Of a stretch of DNA of 64,000 nucleotides, positions 33,490-43,881 are shown in pieces; within the stretch, counting starts at the first letter, position 1; the number at the start of each line of letters is the position of its first letter. Made by a program: the position numbers and the translations under genes. Source of the DNA: Neorhizobium tomejilense (lineage in GTDB: Bacteria > Pseudomonadota > Alphaproteobacteria > Rhizobiales > Rhizobiaceae); NCBI GenBank assembly GCA_002968845.1, contig PVBG01000006.1:1-64000 (forward strand), given 5' to 3'. The notes under the pieces are model-generated. The model made no database searches and was not told the DNA's origin. It worked only from the letters and a program-made list of their open reading frames with translations.

Positions 33490-35157
33490 ATGTTGCAACA
33501 GGGAAAGCCGCAGAGCGCTCAGCCGCTCGTCACCGTCCACAACCCGATGGGTTATCCGCCGAAGGTCAGTCGCAAGCAGCCGGCCGACCGGCCCGCCAGC
33601 CTCGACGGCAAGGTCGTCTATCTCGTCGACAGCCGCTTTGACGATTCCGTCGAGCTTCTGAAGGAGGTGGAGGCCTGGTTTGCGCGCAACATGCCGTCCG
33701 TGGACGTACGGATTCGCCAGATGGCGAACACCTATTCCAAGGATGACCCGCAGCTCTGGGAAGAGATCAAGGCGAACGGCCATGCCGCGATTATCGGTGT
33801 CGGCCATTGCAGCACCTGCGCACCGGCCGTCACCACCCATGCGATCACGCTGGAAACCAAATACGGCGTACCGACCGCGGCGATCCATACCGAAAAATTC
33901 GACAAGGTGGTCCGCTCGGTCGCCAAGATGGGCGGGCTTTCGCAGCAGCCGCTGGTCTTCGTGCCGCAGCCGGTGATGGGAAAGACGCCGGAAGAGCTGC
34001 GCGCCTATGTGGAAGGCATCGATCCGATCAGCGGCAAGTCGGTGATGAAGGAAATCATCAAGGCCCTGACCGTCGGCCTTTCGACAAGTGCCGAGGATAC
34101 ACAATTCGAACGCAGCACACCGCGCTTGATTGAGCCGGATACGGAAGACAATCTCCACGTCGCCTTTTTGCGCAACAACTGGACCGATAAGCTGCCGATC
34201 ATCCTGCCGACCGACGCTCGCGTCGCCGACATGCTGGCCGGTACAGGTCGAAAGCCGGACGAGGTCGTCGGCCATATGCAGCCGACCACCAATCGCGGCC
34301 TGTGGGAATATACCGTCGAGAAGGTCGCCGTGAACGCCGTCATGGCCGGCGCGTCGCCCGAATATTTCCCGGTCATCCTGGCGCTGGCGGCAGCACAAGT
34401 CTCCGCGCGGGGATCGACCTCTTCTTCGGCAGCGGCGATGGCCGTCGTCAACGGACCTGTTCGCAACGAGATCGGCATGAACTGCGGCGTCGGCGCACTC
34501 GGCCCCTACAGCCATGCCAATGCCACGATCGGCCGCGCCTTCGGGCTCCTGTCGCAGAACCTGCAGGGCGGCTCGGTCGTCGGCGAAACCTTCATGGGCT
34601 CGCTTGGCAACAATTATACCTACAACAACCTCACCTTCGCGGAAAACGAGGAGCGCAGTCCGTGGGAGCCGCTGCATGTGCAGAAAGGTTTCGACGCCAA
34701 GGCGAGCACCGTCAGCATCTTCCACGGCTGCCGTTCCACGACCTTCAGCCTCGGCCTGCGCAAGGAATACTGGCGCGAGCACGTGCGCGACATGCTGCTC
34801 GGCACCGATGCGATCACCGCGCCGACCCTGGTGCTCGACCCGATCTGCGCCCGGCAGTTCATCGATCGCGGCAGCTTCGTGAACAAGCAGGACCTGCTCG
34901 ACTTCATCTACGAGACGGCGCAGATGCCGGCCGGCCGTTACTGGGACCTGCAGCTCGTCCAGAATTATATCTATCCGCGCGCCACCTTCGGCGAGGAGCC
35001 GATGGCGGGCAAGCTGAAGGCCGGCAAGGACGAACTCATCCACATCTTCCGCCCGCAGGACATCAATGTCGTGGTCGTCGGCGGCGAGTCCAACGGCTAC
35101 TGGCAGATTTACGGCGCGCATTACCGCACCACCGTTTCCGTCGACGATTGGCGCTGA
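33490..35157 (+). CDS. UGSC-type redox protein of unknown function with large C-terminal domain
   Basis: A 555-residue cytosolic protein. Residues about 15-190 resemble the UGSC (seleno)protein domain: NPMGYPPKVS, GKVVYLVDSRFDDSVELL, then AAIIGVGHCSTCAPAVTTHA with Cys107-Ser-Thr-Cys110 in place of U/C-G-S-C, and LETKYGVPTAAIHTEKF. Residues about 205-555 form a second conserved region (LPIILPTDARVADMLAGTGR, EKVAVNAVMAGASPEYFPVI, GMNCGVGALGPYSHANATIG) with no function I can name. ATG 33490 follows GGGAGGAAATGG. A thioredoxin-reductase-like gene two bases downstream suggests that the Cys pair is kept reduced by it. The substrate is unknown. Confidence 0.7.
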   Translation: MLQQGKPQSAQPLVTVHNPMGYPPKVSRKQPADRPASLDGKVVYLVDSRFDDSVELLKEVEAWFARNMPSVDVRIRQMANTYSKDDPQLWEEIKANGHAAIIGVGHCSTCAPAVTTHAITLETKYGVPTAAIHTEKFDKVVRSVAKMGGLSQQPLVFVPQPVMGKTPEELRAYVEGIDPISGKSVMKEIIKALTVGLSTSAEDTQFERSTPRLIEPDTEDNLHVAFLRNNWTDKLPIILPTDARVADMLAGTGRKPDEVVGHMQPTTNRGLWEYTVEKVAVNAVMAGASPEYFPVILALAAAQVSARGSTSSSAAAMAVVNGPVRNEIGMNCGVGALGPYSHANATIGRAFGLLSQNLQGGSVVGETFMGSLGNNYTYNNLTFAENEERSPWEPLHVQKGFDAKASTVSIFHGCRSTTFSLGLRKEYWREHVRDMLLGTDAITAPTLVLDPICARQFIDRGSFVNKQDLLDFIYETAQMPAGRYWDLQLVQNYIYPRATFGEEPMAGKLKAGKDELIHIFRPQDINVVVVGGESNGYWQIYGAHYRTTVSVDDWR

Positions 35158-35159
35158 CG

Positions 35160-36137
35160 ATGAGCGCCAACGATTACGACATCGTGGTGATCGGCGCCGG
35201 CGTGGCGGGGCTCAATGCCGCCATCGCCGCTGCCCGCCACGGCGCGCGCACGATGATCGTCGACATGCTCGGCGCCGGCGGCCAGGTGATCAATGTCGAC
35301 CGCATCGACAATTTTCCGGGGCCTGCCGAGGGTATGTCCGGTTTCGAACTCGGCCCGATGCTGCAGATGCAGGCGGACGAGGCAGGCGTCGAATTTGCGC
35401 TTGATACGATCGAGACAATTTCGAAGACGGATACCGGTTTCCGCATCGCTGGCGCCGATCTCGATCTGACGGCAGGCGCAGTGGTCATCGCCGCCGGCTC
35501 GGCCAAGCGCACGCTCGGCATTCCGGGCGAAGCGGAATTCGAAGGCCGCGGCGTGTCCCATTGCGCTTCCTGCGACGGGCCGCTGATGCGCGGCAAGGAC
35601 GTGTGCATCATCGGCGGCGGAGATTCGGCGCTGGATGAGGCTTTGGCGCTCGTCCCGCATGCCGCTCGCATCACCATTATCCATCACGGTTCACGTCTCA
35701 CTGCCTCCGCTGCCCTGCAGGCGAAAGCGCGGGAAGCCTCCAATATCGAAGTCAGGCCGAACACGATCGTCACCGCGATCCGCGGTGACGGCGGCGTCAG
35801 CGCCATAACCGTCCGCGATCTGTCGACCGGCACAGAGAGCGATCTCCCCTGTCACGGCGTCTTCGTTTATGTCGGGCTCGAACCCAATACCGCATTCCTC
35901 GGCCAATCGGTCACGCTCGCGGCGGATGGCCGGATCGTCGTCGATCTCGACATGCAGACGTCGGTTCCGGGCATTTTCGCAGCCGGCGACATCCGCACGC
36001 GCTCGGTTGCGCATTTGGCAGCCTCCGCCGGCGACGGCGTGACGGCTGCGATTTCCGCCGTGCGTTATCTCGCGGAACGGGACAGCAATACCCAACAGGC
36101 GGAGCCGCGTTTCGCGGCGGCCGCATCGGCAGGATAG
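35160..36137 (+). CDS. thioredoxin-reductase-like FAD/NAD(P) oxidoreductase
   Basis: A 325-residue flavoprotein of the TrxB family. The FAD motif is IVVIGAGVAGLNAAIAAARH, then GAGGQVINVDRIDNFPGPAE. The redox-active disulfide is SHCASCDGP (Cys135-Ala-Ser-Cys138, against CATC in classical TrxB), and GKDVCIIGGGDSALDEALAL is the NAD(P)H motif. GIFAAGDIRTRSVAHLAASA closes the FAD site. ATG 35160 follows the UGSC stop by two bases, so the pair is co-translated. I infer that it feeds electrons to the UGSC Cys pair. It is unlikely to be the housekeeping TrxB. Confidence 0.85.
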   Translation: MSANDYDIVVIGAGVAGLNAAIAAARHGARTMIVDMLGAGGQVINVDRIDNFPGPAEGMSGFELGPMLQMQADEAGVEFALDTIETISKTDTGFRIAGADLDLTAGAVVIAAGSAKRTLGIPGEAEFEGRGVSHCASCDGPLMRGKDVCIIGGGDSALDEALALVPHAARITIIHHGSRLTASAALQAKAREASNIEVRPNTIVTAIRGDGGVSAITVRDLSTGTESDLPCHGVFVYVGLEPNTAFLGQSVTLAADGRIVVDLDMQTSVPGIFAAGDIRTRSVAHLAASAGDGVTAAISAVRYLAERDSNTQQAEPRFAAAASAG

Positions 36138-36141
36138 GCCC

Positions 36142-36831
36142 ATGAACGTCCAGATCAAAGGCAAGCAGGGCAAACCGAGCGTTCGCGACGCGATTGAGCA
36201 GGATATCGTCACCGGCTTCTATTCCCCCGGCGACCGGCTCGACGAGGCAGGGCTTGCGGCCCGCCATCAAGTGTCGCGTACGCCGGTGCGCGAGGCGTTG
36301 ATCCAGCTCAGCACCATGGGCCTCGTCAAGATGGTGCCCAATCGCGGCGCTTTCGTCACCCAGCTGACGATCACCGAGCTTGTCGAAATGTTCGAGGTGA
36401 TGGGTGAACTGGAGGCGATGTGCGCCCGGCTTGCCGCCCGCCGTATCCGCCCGGAACAGCTGAAACTGCTCGAAGCGGCGCAGGCAGCCTGCGCCGCGGC
36501 CCAGCAAGCCGGCAATTCCGACGATTATTATTATGCCAATGCGGAATTCCACCGGCTGATCTACGAGGCGAGCGGCAACGGATTCCTCGCCGAGAACGCC
36601 CATGCGCTGCAGCGGCGGCTGAAGCCCTATCGGCGCCTGCAGCTGCGGGTCCCCGGGCGCGTCAACAGTTCGCTGTCCGAGCACGAGGAGGTGCTTGCCG
36701 CAATCCGGGACCGAGACGACGCCCGCGCCCGTGATGCGATGCGCAACCACGTCGTCATCCAGGGTGAATATTTCAGCGACTTCCTGGCGCTGATGCGCCC
36801 GGTGGAACGCCAGCTGATCCCCGGCGAATGA
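36142..36831 (+). CDS. GntR-family transcriptional regulator with FCD domain
   Basis: A 229-residue regulator. The winged helix (residues about 12-75) contains VRDAIEQDIVTGFYSPGDRL, HQVSRTPVREALIQLSTMGL and VKMVPNRGAFV. The FCD effector domain (about 80-215) contains ELVEMFEVMGELEAMCARLA, NAEFHRLIYEASGN and SEHEEVLAAIRDRDDARARD with the usual Asp/His metal-site positions. It is four bases after the flavoprotein gene. The TTGCATACGA-like boxes before matA and the UGSC gene are plausible targets. Confidence 0.9.
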   Translation: MNVQIKGKQGKPSVRDAIEQDIVTGFYSPGDRLDEAGLAARHQVSRTPVREALIQLSTMGLVKMVPNRGAFVTQLTITELVEMFEVMGELEAMCARLAARRIRPEQLKLLEAAQAACAAAQQAGNSDDYYYANAEFHRLIYEASGNGFLAENAHALQRRLKPYRRLQLRVPGRVNSSLSEHEEVLAAIRDRDDARARDAMRNHVVIQGEYFSDFLALMRPVERQLIPGE

Positions 36832-36943
36832 TGAGGAACATCGCCACAGGGATCGATTGCGGCGGAAGGAAAATGTGAATTTTTAAGCTCGGGAGGGTCG
36901 AGCTTATCGCCGGCGATGGGCCGGATCAAAGGGAGGAGAGACG

Positions 36944-37993
36944 ATGAAGCATGCCATGACCTATGTGGCCGGCCTGGTTCCGGCATTCTTGCTGGCAGCC
37001 GGTCTTGCCGGCGCGGCTGAAATGACGGCCAGCGAAAAGCAGCTCTACGACGCCGCCAAGAAGGAAGGTTCGGTGACCTGGTACGTCTCGCAGACGACCA
37101 CCGAGTTCGCGGACGGCATGTGCGGCCTGTTCAAGAAGAAATATGCCGGCGTCGAATGCAACGTCGTACGCGCCTCCGGCCAGGTCATCTTCCAGCGCCT
37201 CGTGCAGGAACTGCAGGCCAAGGCCGTCCAGGGCGACCTGATGTCGACCAATGACGATGGCCAGATGGCGCAGTTGAAGGAACAGGGCGCGCTTGCCCAG
37301 TTCGCCCCTGAAAACCTCAAGGACATGGTGCCGGAGCTTCGGTCGCTCGCCGACAAGGAAAATTACTGGATCACGTCGGGCGTCTCGCCTCTTGTCATCG
37401 CCTACAATACCAAGCTGGTGACCGAGGCGGAAGCCCCGAAGAACTGGACGGATCTTGCCGATCCGAAATGGAAGGGCCAGGTCGCCATCGGCCATCCGAG
37501 CTTCTCCGGCAGCGTCGGGCTCTGGACGGTGCTGATGAACGATCTCTACGGCTGGGACTTCTTCAAGAATATCGAAAAAAACAAGCCCCAGATCGGCCGC
37601 TCCGTGGCCGATGGTCATAACCTCGTCGCCTCGGGCGAACGCAAGCTGGCGCTGGCGCCGTTGCCGCTGATCCTGTCGGACTCGATTCTCAAAAAGGTAC
37701 CGATCGGTGTCGTCTATCCGACCGACGGCGCGCTGCTGCCGCCTTCGGCAACCGCCATCTTGAAGGATGCGCCGCATCCGAATGCCGCGAGACTGTTCGA
37801 GAACTTCCTGCTCGGGCCGGAGATCGCGGAATATTTCGCCAAGGATTACCGTTACCCGCTTCGGGCCGGCGTGCCGCTGGCAGAGGGCATGCGTCCACTC
37901 AGCAGTTACAAGACGAAGTCGATCGCGACGGCCGACGGCATCAGGAAGCTGCCCGAGGTCCAGGAAAAGTTCCGCGACACGTTCGGGATCTGA
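36944..37993 (+). CDS. ferric-type ABC transporter substrate-binding protein
   Basis: A 349-residue periplasmic protein of solute-binding family 1 (FbpA/AfuA/PotD-like cluster). The signal peptide ends near residue 24 (GLAGA). The mature start has EKQLYDAAKKEGSVTWYVSQ. A hinge region YWITSGVSPLVIAYNTKLVT and WTDLADPKWKGQVAIGHPSF follow, as in iron(III)- and thiamine-type binding proteins. The tandem Tyr iron ligands of FbpA are not obvious, so the cargo may be an organic molecule. ATG 36944 follows GGAGGAGAGACG. Begins the transporter part of the UGSC operon. Confidence 0.85.
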   Translation: MKHAMTYVAGLVPAFLLAAGLAGAAEMTASEKQLYDAAKKEGSVTWYVSQTTTEFADGMCGLFKKKYAGVECNVVRASGQVIFQRLVQELQAKAVQGDLMSTNDDGQMAQLKEQGALAQFAPENLKDMVPELRSLADKENYWITSGVSPLVIAYNTKLVTEAEAPKNWTDLADPKWKGQVAIGHPSFSGSVGLWTVLMNDLYGWDFFKNIEKNKPQIGRSVADGHNLVASGERKLALAPLPLILSDSILKKVPIGVVYPTDGALLPPSATAILKDAPHPNAARLFENFLLGPEIAEYFAKDYRYPLRAGVPLAEGMRPLSSYKTKSIATADGIRKLPEVQEKFRDTFGI

Positions 37994-38090
37994 ACCGTAA
38001 CCGGGAGGCCGGCATCTGCTGGCCTCCGCCCATCACGCCCGCTGGCGTGACCTGTTTCCGACGCCTCCAGTGACAAAGCGAGCGCCGATC

Positions 38091-39838
38091 ATGACGAGTG
38101 TTTCCCATCCCGCGGCCTCCACCTGGTCGCAAGACCGGCCGGTGAAGGTACGCGTGCCCTGGCACCAGCGGCTGCAGCCGGCCAATCTGCTCTGGCTATT
38201 CCTGGCCGGCATTCTGGTCGTGCTGATCGTGGCGCCGATGTGGACGCTCGTCGTCTCCAGCTTCACTGACGCCAAGACCGGCGGCTGGACGCTTCACAAC
38301 TATGTCGAGGCCTATGGCAAGGAACGCCACATCACGGCGCTCACCAATACGCTGAAGATGGGTGCCGTCGTCGTCGTGCTGAAACTGGCTTTCGGCGTGC
38401 CGCTCGCCTGGGCCTGCACCCGCACCGACATGCCGGGCCGCAACTTCGTGCGCTACAGCGTGTTCGGCGCCTTCATCATGCCGCCCTATCTCGCCGGCGT
38501 CGGCTGGATCCTGCTCGCCGGCCCGAATACCGGCTGGATCAACCGTGTCTGGCACAGCCTTTCCGGCTCGACCGAACCGCTGGTCAACATTTTCTCCTTC
38601 GGCGGACTGGTGCTGGTCACCGCGATCGGCGGCTTTTTCCTCGTCTTCGTGCTGGTGAGCTCGGCCTTCGAGATGATCAATTCCGAGATGGAGGATGCCG
38701 CCAACATCCTCGGCGCCGGGCCGTTCAAGACGGCGATGAAGGTGACGTTCCCTCTCGTCATGCCGGCGATCATCGGCGCAGCACTCCTCTCTTTCCTCGG
38801 CGCAATCGCGCTCTACGGGGTGCCGGCGCTGATCTCGATCCCGGCGCGGTATCCTGTCGTGGTGATCCAGCTCACCGAGTTCTTCTCGTTCCCGCTGCGG
38901 ATCCAGGTGGCGGCCGCCTATTCGATCCCGCTGCTGCTGATCACCGCCGCGATGCTCGGGCTGCAGAAGCTGATCCTGCGCCGCAAGGGTTATGTGTCGG
39001 TCAGCGGCAAGGGCGGCGAGCGGCGTATCGTCAAGCTCGGCAGGTGGCGCTGGGTGTTGTTTGCCTATTGCTTCTGCGTCGTGGCGCTGTCGGTGCTGAT
39101 GCCGATGTTCGTGCTGCTGCTCGCTGCCTTCTCGGACTCCTGGACCACGGGCTTCTCGTTCAGCAACCTGACGCTTTCAAATTTCCACTATGTGCTCTTT
39201 GAACATTCGAGTTCACAAAAGGCTTTGGTCGGCAGCATCGGTCTCGGCATCGTGGCGGCGACGGTCGCGATCACGCTGGCGCTGTTCATCGCCTATATCG
39301 TCCAGCGCAGGCTGATCCCTTTCTCGGGCCTGCTCGCGTTCCTGGCGGTCTCGCCCTATGTCGTGCCCGGCATCGTGCTCGCCATCGGCTTTTATGCGGC
39401 CTACGCCCTGCCGCCGATCGCGCTTTATGGCACCTACACGATCATGGCGCTTGCCTTCATCACCCGTTTCCTGCCGATCGCCTTCACCACCAGCTCGGCC
39501 GGCGTGCGCAGCATTCATCCGGAAATGGAGGAAGCGGTGCGCATTCTCGGCGGCGGGCGGGTGACGGCGCTGCGGCATGTGGTCGGACCGCTCCTGAAGC
39601 GCACGCTGGCCGGCGGATGGTTGCTGATCTTCGTGCCGGCCGCACAGGAACTCTCGACCGCCATCTTCCTGGTCGGTCCCACCACGCGCGTCGTATCCGT
39701 CGTGCTGCTCGATCTCAGCGAGGAGGGCGAGCTCGAAAAGCTCGCGGCGCTGGGCTCTTTGTTGTTGATCATCATTGTCGCAGTCGTCGCCCTCGGGATG
39801 AAATATCTCGGCCGCGACTTCATGTTGAGGAGAAGCTA

Positions 39839-39839
<1 letters not shown>
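38091..39839 (+). CDS. ferric-type ABC transporter permease, two fused domains
   Basis: A protein of about 582 residues with some twelve membrane helices and two BPD_transp domains in tandem, as in FbpB/SfuB. The first EAA loop is EMEDAANILGAGPFKTAMKV, the second EMEEAVRILGGGRVTALRHV. Between them is a charged cytoplasmic linker (QKLILRRKGYVSVSGKGGER). Start ATG 38091 (MTSVSHPAASTW) or GTG 38070 is undecided; neither has a strong ribosome site. The stop overlaps the ATPase start by one base. Confidence 0.88.
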
Positions 39840-40909
<1,070 letters not shown>

Positions 40910-40924
40910 GGCCTGCCTCGCCCC

Positions 40925-41779
40925 CTATTTCACCTTGAAACCCATCCGTCGCACCACATCGAGCAGCACGTGCCGGCCTTTCAGGGCCGGTGCGTCGGCG
41001 ATGCGGCTGGCGACGACGCTGGTCCAGCCGCGCACCGCCATGCCCTGGTCGGTCTGAAAGGACCGCATCGTGTCATCGTATGCGGCGAGATCCGCTTCCG
41101 CCGGTGCTGCCTGATATTGCTCGCGATGAAGCACGACCGATTGCGGCAGGCGCGGCTTGACCTCAGTCTCGACCGCCGGGTCCGGATATCCGACCGTCAT
41201 CCCGAACACCGCCAGGGCCTCCGACGGCAGGCCGAGCAGTTCGCCCAGTTCGGCGGGATGGTTGCGAATACCACCGATATAGCAGGTGCCGAGACCGAGC
41301 GATTCGAGCGCCACCAGCGCATTCTGGGCGGCAAGCGTCGCGTCGATCGTCGCCAGCAGGAAGCTTTCGAGATAGTCGAGGCCTTCGCCGGTCTTGCCCT
41401 GTTTTGCGGTGATTTTCCTCAACCGCGAGAGATCGGCGATCCACACGAGAAAGAGCGGCGCGGAGATGATCTGCGGATTGGGCGAGGCGAGGCCGGCAAG
41501 CTTTTTCCGCTGCTCGGGGTCCTCAACCGCGACGACGCTCCAGGCCTGCAGGCTGGAGGAGGTTGGCGCCGATTGGGCCGCCGCGACGATCAGCTGCAGC
41601 ACGCTTTCAGGCACCGGTTTCGGCAGATAGGAGCGAACGGAGCGGTGCGAAAGGATCGCCTCGAGCGCCGTGTTCCACTCCGCCGCCGCGGCCGGCTGAT
41701 CCGATCCATAACGCTGGCGAAGAAGATCGGCCGGGATCGAGGAAGTTTCAGGGGCGGAGGCGAAGCGGGAAACGGACAT
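40925..41779 (-). CDS. NADPH-dependent FMN nitroreductase family protein
   Basis: A 284-residue flavoenzyme of the NfsA/FRP-type nitroreductase family. ILSHRSVRSYLPKPVPESVL holds the FMN-phosphate-binding Arg-Ser-x-Arg. QSAPTSSSLQAWSVVAVEDP, QNALVALESLGLGTCYIGGI and the Gly in LAVFGMTVGYPDP complete the FMN site. A typical reaction is two-electron reduction of nitro, quinone or flavin substrates. It converges on the ATPase gene and diverges from the M24 peptidase gene. A TTGTATAC box lies in the divergent promoter. Confidence 0.9.
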   Translation of the reverse strand: MSVSRFASAPETSSIPADLLRQRYGSDQPAAAAEWNTALEAILSHRSVRSYLPKPVPESVLQLIVAAAQSAPTSSSLQAWSVVAVEDPEQRKKLAGLASPNPQIISAPLFLVWIADLSRLRKITAKQGKTGEGLDYLESFLLATIDATLAAQNALVALESLGLGTCYIGGIRNHPAELGELLGLPSEALAVFGMTVGYPDPAVETEVKPRLPQSVVLHREQYQAAPAEADLAAYDDTMRSFQTDQGMAVRGWTSVVASRIADAPALKGRHVLLDVVRRMGFKVK

Positions 41780-41827
41780 CGGAAACTCCTTGGAACAGGA
41801 AAGGGATCAGGCCGGCCGTTTTCAGCC

Positions 41828-41837
41828 ATTGTATACC
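41828..41837. promoter_or_regulatory. GntR-type box in the nitroreductase/peptidase promoter region
   Basis: ATTGTATACC matches eight of the ten first positions of the MdcY-type palindrome ATTGTATACAAT and resembles the boxes at 30447 and 33453. It lies 49 bp upstream of the nitroreductase start. It may extend the putative GntR regulon to this gene. Confidence 0.35.
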
Positions 41838-42011
41838 GGGCGGAGAATATCTCAGTCGCTTTCAGCCGGAAGGGTGGCGGAGGGTGATTTTGGGCACGGG
41901 CGGGGAATGCTCTTCGCCGCCATGGTGGCATTCAGGAATTTTGTTCCAACCGCTGGCGATTTGGCCGCTGGCCGGCTAAGGCCTTGGGAAAAGACGGATC
42001 TGGAGAATGCG

Positions 42012-43244
42012 ATGAGTGATATCGACCGCCGCCACGCAGAGCGCCTGATGGAGCAAGCCGGGCTCGACGCCCTGGTAATCTTCCAGCCCGAAGCCTTTCG
42101 GTATGCGGTGGGGGCGCCGGCCGGTGTCGCGGCCATGTGGGGCAGGGCGGGTGCCGCAATCGCGCTTGTGCCGGCTGATGCCGCGACCGGTCTGGCCGCG
42201 ATCGCCAGCGACCACGCCGCCGGCTCGATCCGCAAGGCTGTGGCAGAGGTGGACCTGCGCACCCATCGCGTCTGGATCGACATGCTCGATCTGACGGGAG
42301 CCGAGAGCGTCGAGCAGGTCAACGCCGCCTATCGCCGGCTCGGGTCTTTCGGACCTCGGCCGGAAACGTTCGATCGGTCCGCCTGTTTCGGCCTGCTCGG
42401 CGATCTGCTGAACGAGCGTGGCCTTGATCGGGCACGGATCGGCGCAGACCTGGAATTCATACCGGCGGCCGATTTCGAGGCGCTGAAACTGGCTTTGCCG
42501 ACGGTGACCTGGACCGATGGCTCGGACGTGCTGCGCCGCCTGCGGGCCGTCAAGACGCTGCGCGAGATCGAGCGGCTGCGTCGTGCCGCCAAGGCTGCGG
42601 AGGCCGGACTCGTCCGCATGGCGGCGGCGGTGAAACCCGGCGCGCGGCTCACCGACCTCTCTTGCGCCTGGAAGGCGGGCGCCCAGGCAGCCGCGGCGGA
42701 AGGCGGCTTCGGGCTGAGCGGCCACTGGGATTTCATCTCGGTCGGCGCCGATCTTTCGGACATGTCAGCGGTCGTGACGCCGGGCGCGCTTATCAAGGCC
42801 GATGTCGGAACGCTGGTCGACGGCTATTCCTCGGACGGCGCACGCACCTTCACCCATGGCCTTGCATCGCCATTGTCGCGCGAAATCTTCAAGGCGCTGG
42901 AAAACGCTTTCGCAGCCGGGCTCGGTGAACTTCGTCCGGGCAATACGTTCGGCGCTGTGCATGCGGCCATGCTCGCCTCGATGCGCAACGACGGTTTCGC
43001 GGAATATGATCGCGGCCATTTCGGCCATTCGGTCGGCGGCAGCGTCGGCATCGAGGAATGGCCGTTCTTCTCCGCCGGCAATCCGGAGATCATCCAGCCA
43101 AACATGGTGGTGGCGCTGGAGACGCCGTTCTACGGGCAGGGTATCGCCGCGCTGATGATCGAGGATCAGTTCCTGATCACCGAAACGGGGGCCGAATGCA
43201 TGAACAGGCTGCCCCGGACGTTGCGCGATCTTTCGGCAGAATAG
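42012..43244 (+). CDS. M24 family metallopeptidase (Xaa-Pro peptidase-like)
   Basis: A 410-residue cytosolic pita-bread enzyme. The N-terminal creatinase/prolidase-like domain (about 1-170) begins RRHAERLMEQAGLDALVIFQ. The catalytic domain carries the five dimetal ligands: two Asp in KADVGTLVDGYSSDGARTFT, His in RGHFGHSVGGSVG, Glu in VALETPFYGQG and Glu in LMIEDQFLITETG. The start ATG 42012 follows TCTGGAGAATGCG. A hairpin terminator follows. Substrate may be a Xaa-Pro dipeptide or a creatine-like amidino compound. Confidence 0.9.
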   Translation: MSDIDRRHAERLMEQAGLDALVIFQPEAFRYAVGAPAGVAAMWGRAGAAIALVPADAATGLAAIASDHAAGSIRKAVAEVDLRTHRVWIDMLDLTGAESVEQVNAAYRRLGSFGPRPETFDRSACFGLLGDLLNERGLDRARIGADLEFIPAADFEALKLALPTVTWTDGSDVLRRLRAVKTLREIERLRRAAKAAEAGLVRMAAAVKPGARLTDLSCAWKAGAQAAAAEGGFGLSGHWDFISVGADLSDMSAVVTPGALIKADVGTLVDGYSSDGARTFTHGLASPLSREIFKALENAFAAGLGELRPGNTFGAVHAAMLASMRNDGFAEYDRGHFGHSVGGSVGIEEWPFFSAGNPEIIQPNMVVALETPFYGQGIAALMIEDQFLITETGAECMNRLPRTLRDLSAE

Positions 43245-43259
43245 CGCCGAGACAAGCAA

Positions 43260-43285
43260 ACCGGCGTTGAACCTTTGACGCCGGT
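43260..43285 (+). terminator. hairpin after M24 peptidase gene
   Basis: ACCGGCGT at 43260-43267 and ACGCCGGT at 43278-43285 form a perfect 8-bp stem with a 10-base loop, 15 bases after the stop. The U-tract is poor (CCTGT), so termination may be partial. Confidence 0.45.
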
Positions 43286-43355
43286 CCTGTATCGGTGTCA
43301 CACCTTCGGCGATCTCGCCGCGAAGGGCACCAGACAGGCGGAATATCGATCCTCG

Positions 43356-43811
43356 ATGCTTACGAAAAAGGGAAAATACGGGCTCAAGGCGCTTGTCCAC
43401 CTTGCACAGCTTGAACCCGGCAAGACCGCCTTCGTCAGCGACATCGCCCAGCAGAACAACATTTCCAAGAAATTCCTCGATGCGATCCTGCTGGAACTGC
43501 GCAAGGGCGGTATGCTGCGCTCCAAAAAAGGACCCGGCGGTGGTTATGCGCTGTCCAAGCCTGCGTCGCAGATCTATGTCGGCCAGGCGGTCCGAATCCT
43601 CGACGGTCCGCTCGCGCCCATCCGCTGCGCCAGCAAGACGGCGTTCGAGCCTTGCGACGATTGCGACCATCCGGAAGATTGCCAGATCCGCCATTCGATG
43701 ACGGAAGTGCGCGACGCGATCGCCTCGGTACTCGACAACATGACGCTGGAGCAGATGGTCGCCAAGCGCTCGAGCGGCCTTCTCGACGACGCCCAGACAA
43801 GCAGCAAATAG
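43356..43811 (+). CDS. Rrf2-family transcriptional regulator with Cys cluster
   Basis: A 151-residue regulator starting MLTKKGKYGLKALVHLAQLE at ATG 43356. The winged helix has VSDIAQQNNISKKFLDAILL and MLRSKKGPGGGYAL. The C-terminal part carries four Cys spaced C-x8-C-x2-C-x5-C (CASKTAFEPCDDCDHPEDC), fit to bind an iron-sulfur cluster as in IscR, NsrR or RirA but with a different spacing. It may sense iron or redox state; the UGSC/TrxR genes nearby make redox plausible. The last codons lie in a tandem duplication. Confidence 0.88.
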   Translation: MLTKKGKYGLKALVHLAQLEPGKTAFVSDIAQQNNISKKFLDAILLELRKGGMLRSKKGPGGGYALSKPASQIYVGQAVRILDGPLAPIRCASKTAFEPCDDCDHPEDCQIRHSMTEVRDAIASVLDNMTLEQMVAKRSSGLLDDAQTSSK

Positions 43812-43829
43812 CCAGACAAGCAGCAAATA
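43793..43829 (+). repeat. tandem 19-bp duplication at the 3' end of the rrf2-like gene
   Basis: CCAGACAAGCAGCAAATA occurs at 43793-43810 and again at 43812-43829. The gene's stop TAG (43809-43811) falls at the junction, so the second copy is untranslated. It looks like a slippage event. Confidence 0.7.
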
Positions 43830-43881
43830 AATGGCGTCCCGCGGCCGCAAGCTGATGCACTCGGCCGCCGGCACTAGGTGT

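Noticed and set aside
33301-35121. A 606-codon open frame on the minus strand opposite the UGSC gene
   Set aside because: It mirrors a gene with strong GC bias at third positions, has Arg/Asp/His-rich composition with no motifs, and the plus-strand frame has clear family motifs and operon spacing.
43793-43829. Two close direct copies as the start of a CRISPR array
   Set aside because: The copies abut with no spacer and overlap a stop codon; this is a simple tandem duplication. No CRISPR array or cas gene was seen anywhere.
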